NCBI GenBank assembly: GCA_963969595.1
Contig: OZ018408.1
Span: forward strand, 20,333,823-20,397,822
DNA length: 64,000 nt
Direction: 5' to 3'
Origin: Neckera pumila
Lineage: Eukaryota > Streptophyta > Bryopsida > Hypnales > Neckeraceae
Shown: piece by piece, positions 56,241 to 64,000 of the stretch
Layout: every line of letters starts with the position of its first letter
How positions within the stretch are numbered: position 1 is the first letter of the stretch
The notes under the pieces: model-generated
Told to the model about the DNA's origin: nothing
Databases searched by the model: none
What the model saw: the letters and a program-made list of their open reading frames with translations, nothing else
Made by a program: the position numbers and the translations under genes

Positions 56241-58624
56241 GAGAAGAGAAGATCTTTGTACACACATGGGGTAGTAGTAGGTAGAACAACCCATGTGGGA
56301 TGTGTAAAATAGAATTTGTAGTTTCTCAACCGCTCATAGTTAAGTCTAAAGTAGGAATTGTGTTAAAACTATAATATCATACCTCATTTAGGCATAGTAG
56401 AATGACATTTGGCAAAAAAATTGAACTAAAAAAGTTGGTAAATCAAATTAAGCTTCATCTCCAAAAATCCATTTGAGATTTAGAGCCCCCAATCAAAAGT
56501 TATGGACAAATTTCATAGAGGGGTTGGAAGGGAATCTTTTTTGAAATTTCAAAGTACCTTCTTGTAGATAAGCTTTGGTCGTCAAATTATATTTAAACAA
56601 AACCCAAGGCTAATAGTAAAGTTCGTTCCAAGGGAGGCTATTAAATAGGGATACTTCTAATTACCAAATGAGTCATTGCAATTATAGAAAATATAAAGAA
56701 ATTTCATTCCTTAACCACAAGCATAAATGTTTTTCTTACGCAATAATATCTAATTGCTAGATTTAACACTCCACTCTTAAAGGCCACAAGGGTTAAGATA
56801 ATCTCCCAAATTGGTATTTAATCTTTAATCTTTCCCCTTTTATCCTTATTTCTTTCAAATCGGATTTTTAGTCTTCTTCGAACCAGCCTTAATCTTGTTC
56901 CAACTTGGACCGAGCTCTGCAGTTTTACAGTTTTACCAACTCTCCTGATCTTGATGGTCCTGGCTTCTCACCAACTGAGGCTGATTACTTTCAAGTTAAA
57001 CTCTTGTCTGCCAATATAGGAGCAGGATCTTTCCAATTTGGATTTTATCACCTTCAACTTTCTTATTTACTATTTGGAATCAAACTGAAGGCAACAGTCA
57101 GGCTAAGATAAATTCCCATTGAATAGTGATCACTTCTTATAACCCGACTTGGAATTAACATAAATCATATTTATCCAGCAAACTCTCATTTAACATAACA
57201 TAACTCATCTGACCGACTTACAATTTGGATTCTTAATTTATACTACAACGACATGCACAATTCCAACTTGAATTAATAAAAACACAGAATCACAAATAGT
57301 CTCCAATTTGCTCATCACTGCTTCCTACAACATTGTAATCTCATGTACTCATACAATTAGGCTTCAACATTAAAAACTTCACATACATTCCAAACACCAT
57401 CCATCACATTCACAACACCAATTTGGTTGAACTGAATTCATATTAACTTCCAAATTGGGTGATTAAATCACCATTACAGATTTAACAATCTTACTCAAAA
57501 CTAAATCTCAAGATCTAGCAATCAACTTCATCCTTAGTCTCCAGATACTACAGCTTATAGCCATCACTTCCTAAATTCCAAATTGGGCTTCTAACTTTTC
57601 AGCTTCAACTACCCATTTGGAAAATTCCACATCGCTCCATCTCCACTCTTCTGCACATCACACTGCCATACACTGGCACGCAAGCATCCCGACTAGGACA
57701 CAGACACATTCAAACACAATTCCGACTTGGAATTCAAAACCGACACAGACACACACCCGACTAGGAAATCACACTCGTAACCCCCCATTCGGACTCAACT
57801 CTTCTCCACGACAGATTAACAGACAATTAGCACAAATCACACACACATGAAAATCACTCACACTCATACACAAACACATTCACCAAAACACACAAGAAAT
57901 TACTCAGCTCTACTCGGCTGGGACACGCAGCATGCTCACTCGATACTGGGTGACTTCCCATTCGGAAAGACAGACCAAATAGGAATCAAGCCGGCTGACA
58001 ATTAGCCAACCGACTCGGAATTCAACCGCAACAACCATCCATTCGGAAAACTCACCAACTCTCTAAATCACAACTTGGATTTACCACACAACCTACCAAC
58101 TCTGACCAACCAACTAGGAAATCCGCAAGACAATGCACCCATCAACTCACCCCAAGTAACTCCTAATTGGGCTAACTTAAGTAAAAACATACTTACAACT
58201 ACACTCCAACTTGGTAAAAAACATATACAAAGAACCCCAAATTGGTGCACAAAGATGATAAAAACTCAACAATCACACTCAAAAACCATCAAATATATAC
58301 CAAAAAAGTAAACATTTAAAGAACAACTAGGCTGTCTACACTTCTCTAAAATTTGCCCATAACTTTTGATTGGAGACTCTAAATCTCAAATAGATTTTTG
58401 GAGATGAAACTTAATTTGATTTACCAACTTTTCTTAGTTCAAATTTTTTGCCAAATGAGTTATTCTATTGAGCCTAAATGAGGTCTAAAATTTTACTGAA
58501 CACAATTCCTACTTTAAATTTAACTATAAGCGGTTGAGAAACTACAATTCTAACTTACATATCCCACATGGCTAGTTCTACCTCCTACCACCCCATGTGT
58601 ACATAAAGAGCTTATCTTCTCTAT
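56241..58624. mobile_element. Long-inverted-repeat element (2.4 kb) with internal CCNANTNGG array
   Basis: Arms of about 285 bp (56,241-56,525 and 58,344-58,624) are imperfect inverse copies; shared blocks include CCATGTGGGAT, GTAGTTTCTCAACCGCT, TTTGGCAAAAAA and CAATCAAAAGTTATGG. The interior is A/C-rich on plus and carries about 25 matches to CCNANTNGG between 56,900 and 58,330. Open frames at 56,905, 57,617 and 58,075 are short and recognisably none. I saw no target duplication. Confidence 0.65.
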
Positions 58625-60897
58625 GAGAAACTCAAAATAAGTTATTGATGGCAAATGGTTAGATTACATTGGTATAATACTCAATGGAGTTTTTTTGTGT
58701 TTTTGGACAAACTGCATCTATTTTTGCAATTATTTGTTGTTTGTATGTTTTGTCTTAGAATTAGCAAAAAAAAATGGAGCATATTATAAATGTACTACCA
58801 CTATCTTGGTACTAAAGCTTACATTAAAAATTTATGGATGAAATTTGTGGATGAGGACTTTGAAGAGTAAAAGGTAGCTTTTTTGAATATTATTGAGTGT
58901 TATACTCACAAAAAGAATATGTTATCCAATTAGTTAATTAATTAGCACACATTGAAGTTTATTTCATCAGTGTAAAAGAAACGTATATAACACTACTTGA
59001 AGATGAAGTCCAAGGTGGGACTCACAACAAACGCCTGTGAGCTACTCTAGAGAGATTTTTAAATCCACTTGACCTTCATTTTATCTCAAGAACAGATAGG
59101 TTTAATATGGTCTCATTTGCAATCAAATTGTGTCAACATTGTAGCTTGGATAGTGGGCTCCTTATAGATCTTACTACAACACTTTTGTCAGGCAGTACGC
59201 CCATAATCTGTGAGGCCATTCCAAACAAACTCTTCCATCTTCTCTGAATTCCAACTCTATCTATTAAAGACAAAATCATTCTAAGCAATTCATAAGGTCC
59301 AATATGTAGTTCTTCTAAATAGACAACATTTGTTGTCAGCGTGATGAAACTTCTGTGGTGTGTGTGAAGCAAAAATTGACTAATATTTCTAATCCAACAT
59401 GCTCCAAATAAAAGGCCCTTTAGGGTTGACAATTATCGTATTAATTTGGACCATTGTAAATGAAGGCATAGCAATACACTAATAATGATATTTAGTGTTT
59501 GCTTATAAATATCAATGTGAATACTATTCATCAAATATTGAGTGTTCATGTTGACATATAATACACTAAATGTCACATATACCTCTAATGTTACCAATAG
59601 TAAACGTCACCCGAAATACTATTTGAGTGACTAATGTAATAAGATAAATAACAACAAATGTAATATAATACTCAATATCATTATTATGGTTGTGATTCAT
59701 TTCCGGATCCCAAGAAAAGAGGGGATTCCTTCTCCAAGATATATGGAGAGACATTCAATTTAGATGAGAGGCTTTACTGGTTTGCAAAATCTATTGACCA
59801 AAGTTTGAGGAATCCCCTTTGGATTTGGAGGAATGAGAAAGGGACCACCCATACACTTGTTAACAAGTTATGGGAATACATTTCAATTGTTCTCTTAATT
59901 AAGCCACATTGATGCAAGTGTACCTTTGATAAATTGGTGGTATACACTTCTTTCTTGTTTATATGTTTGAACAAATTTTCTTGTTTCTACCCTTTGAAGA
60001 CATAGTTTTCTAATTCAAAAAATGTTTGTTTAAAGATGACTTCAAAGAATAAGTAAGACAAATTTTATAGAAAAACGGTGTCATAGAATATTAGAATTTA
60101 ACATTGAATAATGAACAATCACAATTATTTTTAAAGCTAAACTTAATATTTAAGATGAAATATATTGCAGCCTTTGAACAATAGATATTTGTAGACAAAA
60201 GTTAGAAGAAAACTAATACAAGAACCTACAAACATTTAGAAAGTTGAAAAATAACAAGCTTACATGTATTATATGGAACATGTTTATATTCATTCATCAC
60301 TCAAAATCTGCTCCTTGAGGAGTAAGGAACCTATTTGTCCTTGAGACAATGCCGCAAAGGTGGATTGATTGTAGAAAAATATCTCTAATTTATCCTATTA
60401 GTGAGGATACAAAATCTAATCTCATCAAAAAATAAAAAATAAACAAAATGAAAATAAAATCCACTAACAATTTAGGTTACAAAATTGATAGTTTATTACA
60501 AATAGTGCAATTATAGTGGTATACTGGTGAATCACAAGCACAGCTAGGGTACATCAGTATACCGTTCAGGATGCTTTTTTGAATTTTAGCAACTATTTTC
60601 TTTTGATTCTCATGTTGAACTTTTTTTTCCATGTATCGAGTCTGTTTTTTCCTCCCAATAGAAGTTTCATATATTTTTTTCACCATGTTTTTTTCCGATG
60701 TTTTCAAATTGTAAACATTTTTCTTTTTTCTTTTTTCCAAATCGATGATTCTCCCCTACCATTATATTAGTGTACCCTTAATTATACATAGTAATAGAGT
60801 AATTAAGTGCTCTTAAACCTAATAGGTCAGGGTCAACACAACATTGGAGACTTGGAGGTGATATAGACATATTAATTATTGAAAACTCACACAACTG
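58625..60897. other. Unassigned AT-rich stretch
   Basis: No supported gene. A minus frame of 99 codons (59,133-59,432) is the longest and matches nothing I know. Confidence 0.35.
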
Positions 60898-60901
60898 TTA
60901 A

Positions 60902-62750
60902 CCCCTAAAGGACCATTGTCCCTTCGGGGGACAAATGGGATTTTGGGCAGGTACCTACGGGTTGAATTTTTGTTGTGATTTTCTGAAACTTTTTTTGAAG
61001 ATAGAAAACTGATAAGCTTCGTGGGAATATAATTTTTTTTTCAATCGTTGCCCGGGAACAAAAGTTATGCCCAAATAAGCTCAAAATAGGGGAGAGCGGG
61101 CAGCAAAAAAATTTTGCAAAAAATTAAATTTTTAGTTTTTAATTCTTTTTCCTTATAGATTATATTTTTGCCTATTTGGGAAGCTTTGATTCATTTCATT
61201 TGGAGTTCCCTGAGAAAGTTATGGACAATCGTGTTTTTCGGGCAATTAGAGCATCTTCTTGAAAAAAATAACTTATAGGATTCATTTTGGAATGCAATTT
61301 TTGCAATTTTTCAAAAAAAAAAGTTCCATGTGGTTTAGTTTTCTTGCTAGAACAATCTCACCATTGGAATTAGTGCATTTTAATTCCGTCTAAAAGATAT
61401 TAATATTTTAGATTTTCCTTCTATCTTGTACTATTGTCTACTTAATAATTTTTTTAACCCCTAAAGGACCGGTTGTTCCCTTAGGGGACAATTTGGGTCC
61501 GGGCAGGTTCCTACGATCTCAGTTTTTAGTAATATTTTTTGGGATATTTTGAGGTTGTGTATTTTTGCGAGATCTTTGCGAATATATAATTTTTATTTTA
61601 ATTGATGCCCGGGAGCAAAAGTTATGGCACAATAAGTAAAAATGGAATTTTGTGGGCAGCCCCCAAAAAATCACAAAAAGTCAAAATAATCTTTTTTCAA
61701 ATTTTTGACTCAAAGATTATATTTTTTTCTACATGTGAAGCTTTGTTTCATTCAATTTGGACTAATAATGAGAAAGTTATGGACAATCTTAGTTTTTCAG
61801 GCAATCTAAGCATCTTCTTGAAAAAATAAGTTGTAGAATTCATTTTTGAATGCAATTTTTAGAATTTTTCAAAAAATTTGTTAGACAGGGTTAGATTTTC
61901 TTGCTAGAACAATCTCACCATTGGAATTATTGTGATTCAATTCCTTCTAAAAGCTATTAACAATTTAGTTTTTTCTTCAATCTTGAACCCACTTCTACTT
62001 AACAATTTTTTAATGAGTGAAAATTAAGTGATTTATTTCCTAAATTTTTTTGGTAGATTCTCGACTCAACTACTTAACATAAATAAGTAGAAAATCGAAA
62101 TCAATAGTGCAAAAAATTTGAACTAAATAGATTCAAAGCCAAAAAATCTAGTGAAGCAAGGTGGAAAAAAAGTTGTTTTCTTCACTTTAAATGCATATAT
62201 CTTGCAATCTACGTGGTCAAAGTTTCTGAAATTTCTTCCACATATTCATATACCAGTCAAGTATAAGATCTTACGGTTGGATATGCAAAAAAAAACAATT
62301 TTTAAAACTCTTTTCTCTTTGCAATAGAAATGACAGTTTTGAATGGGTTTTGGTAGGAAAATCAACTCGGTCCTTTAGGGGTTAAGAATGAAAATTAAGT
62401 TTTTTTGAATTTCTTTTTTTTTCCTACACTCTCAACTCAATTCTCCACTAGAAAGATTTAAAGCTCAAAACTCTATAGTGCAAAAAATTTAAGTTAAAAA
62501 TGTTCAAACTCCAAAAATCTAGTCCCGCAATGTGATGAAAATCTTGTTTTTTTCACTTTAAACGCAGATATCTTGCAATCTGTGCGGTCAAAAGTTCTGA
62601 AATTTTTTCCACACATCTCATACTAGTTAGGTATAAGATCTAGTGGTTGGATGTGCAAAAAAAACAGTGCTCAGATTTTTTTACTCTTTGCACTAGAAAT
62701 GGCAGTTTTGAGAGTTTTTTGGCAGAAAAATGGCCTTGGTCCTTTAGGGG
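60902..62750 (+). mobile_element. TTAA element A5, interrupted by B3
   Basis: Perfect 13-bp ends between TTAA 60,898-60,901 and TTAA 62,751-62,754. Without B3 and one TTAA it is about 921 bp. This is the cleanest full-length A copy, with hairpin TTGTCCC-TTC-GGGGGACAA just inside the left end. Confidence 0.93.
61458..62381 (+). mobile_element. TTAA element B3 inside A5
   Basis: 924 bp between TTAA 61,454-61,457 and TTAA 62,382-62,385, nearly identical to B1. It lies in the T-rich stretch that in A1 reads 'ttttttagtaatgaaaatt'. Confidence 0.93.
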
Positions 62751-62754
62751 TTAA

Positions 62755-64000
62755 TGCACTTTCTTTCCTTTTGTGTAATGAAATGAAGCCACTCCTTGTC
62801 TGTCTGTCTTCACATAAGTTTAACATATAAGTTATGTGTGTTGTGTGTCAATTTTGAATAATAGGGATGTAAGTACTCAATCCACCAATCAGTACTCCTC
62901 CAACTGTAGTGGATCAGTGGATGTCCCATCCCAAATAATTCATCAGTCCAGTCTAGATCAATAATGGGGTACATTCAAATAGTGTGGCAACTAACTAGGA
63001 AAACCCATCACAGTGATGAAATTTGTACATTATATTAACTTACATCATTTTTTTTGTGTGATATGGTGGTATTTCTTGAAAATTAATGGATTTTCAATTT
63101 GATCATTGTGCTGCAGTGCCCACGCAATCAGGCCCATCACCATTCAGTCCTGATTGCCTGTGCGGTGCCCTGAGGAATGATCAAGTTGAAATGTAATCCC
63201 TTGCTTGAAAATTTCATGATGCAGTGGGAGGGGTACACCAGTGATGAGTTTTGGTTACACTTTGAATATTGTGTTGTCTGATTTCTCCTCTGAAAAATCA
63301 ACATCAAAATGATACTGGTCGTGCAGCATTATGTAAGTAATACATTTGGGCCTTTGGGGGGTGGTAATGTGTGTTTGGATGAAAAGGACAATACTTGACA
63401 CTCTGCGTCGATGAATCCTGTTGGTGAGGATCACCACAAAAAAAGTATTATTCAGTGTGGAAAGTAGCACAATTATTTGGTCATATGTGAGCCTTGAATA
63501 TATTACAAATCGTGTGACTTTGGTACAGTGATGTCGCATCCATTAATATGATAAAATCGATGTGTGAAACAAGAGGTCATTTTGTTAAACCTTGGCAATC
63601 GAGTGCACTTCGTGCAACATTGTTTGGATTTGGTACATAGGAGGAGTCACATACACTAAAATGTCACCTATCATTTGTCATTATAGTAAATTCTAAAGAA
63701 GAAGATCTGATTGTTTGTGAATCTAAGATATGTAGCATTTATTTCTATATTTTATTTTATTTTATTTTGAGGACCCCAATATACTCCAATAAAATTTGAA
63801 ACCAAGTGCCATATTGCATAAGTCTTTGTTCAAAATGAAACTTTAATTCATTACAAAATAGAAATTCAACATACTTGGATACACTTCATGTATGTTCACT
63901 AAAACTTCCAAAATAAGAGCTGGCTTATATGTGGAGTCAGGGGCAAGTGGACCTCACCAATGATCAGTGGAATGGGAGCCCAGTTCTTCTAGATTATGGA
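62755..64000. other. Unassigned right edge
   Basis: No gene supported. A 9-bp-arm hairpin (GCAATCAGG / CCTGATTGC) is at 63,124-63,157 and a TTTTA run at 63,748-63,767. Confidence 0.35.

Noticed and set aside
60477..60740. Lys-rich minus-strand frame of 87 codons
   Set aside because: Explained by a T-rich plus strand; no homology, no splice context.
63124..63157. Small hairpin as a terminator
   Set aside because: Hairpin terminators are not a feature of plant nuclear genes, and no gene ends there.
1..64000. CRISPR arrays, tRNA or rRNA genes, viral insertions
   Set aside because: No regularly spaced identical repeats with unique spacers, no tRNA-like cloverleaf boxes or rRNA segments, and no viral protein signature noticed on either strand.

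Overview
This is nuclear DNA from a land plant. It is AT-rich, and the genes are few and split by introns. The best evidence for the kingdom is a well-formed three-exon gene of the plant-specific DUF506 (PDDEXK-like) family at 49.3-50.7 kb on the minus strand. DUF674-like exons, a fragment of the plant 60S ribosomal protein L18a-like membrane family and a possible GRV2/RME-8 fragment agree with it. I cannot name the species. Nothing looks bacterial, organellar or viral.

The window is dominated by small non-autonomous DNA transposons and by a segmental duplication. Copy I (about 4.8-16.4 kb) and copy II (about 21.2-29.8 kb) are paralogous. A third, partial copy (III, about 29.8-31.6 kb) is joined head-to-tail to copy II. 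Each unit carries a DUF674-like gene. Copy I can be read as a three-exon model with intact splice sites. Copies II and III carry stop codons, and III lacks exon 1. Because I and II acquired different insertions after duplication, each supplies empty sites for insertions in the other, so target-site duplications can be read directly.

The main observation is a family of at least fourteen elements, mostly 0.75-0.96 kb. They have a 13-bp inverted terminus, CCCCTAAAGGACC, and are flanked by TTAA. I sort them into three related subfamilies: A, B and C. They are nested in each other at TTAA sites, up to three deep, and no transposase is visible. The TTAA target, CCC-type terminus and 13-bp repeat resemble piggyBac, with Kolobok as the alternative. 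The other mobile elements are a TA-target MITE family (E), two CACTA-type MITEs plus a relative, two non-autonomous Helitrons, a Stowaway MITE, a perfect 138-bp palindrome, and a 2.4-kb long-inverted-repeat element. The core of that last element carries a dense array of the self-complementary motif CCNANTNGG.

Layout: 0-4.8 kb, MITE E1, a decayed A/B-like copy and otherwise unassigned AT-rich DNA. 4.8-16.7 kb, copy I. 17-21.2 kb, Stowaway, C3 and CACTA elements. 21.2-31.6 kb, copies II and III. 32-34 kb, gene debris. 34.4-38.4 kb, Helitron, C5 and A2. 38.4-42.5 kb, mostly unassigned. 42.5-46.5 kb, B2, E5 and the A4/C2/A3 nest. 49-51.6 kb, the DUF506 gene and its 5' region. 52-56 kb, minisatellite and palindromes. 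56.2-58.6 kb, the motif-array element. 60.9-62.75 kb, the A5/B3 nest.
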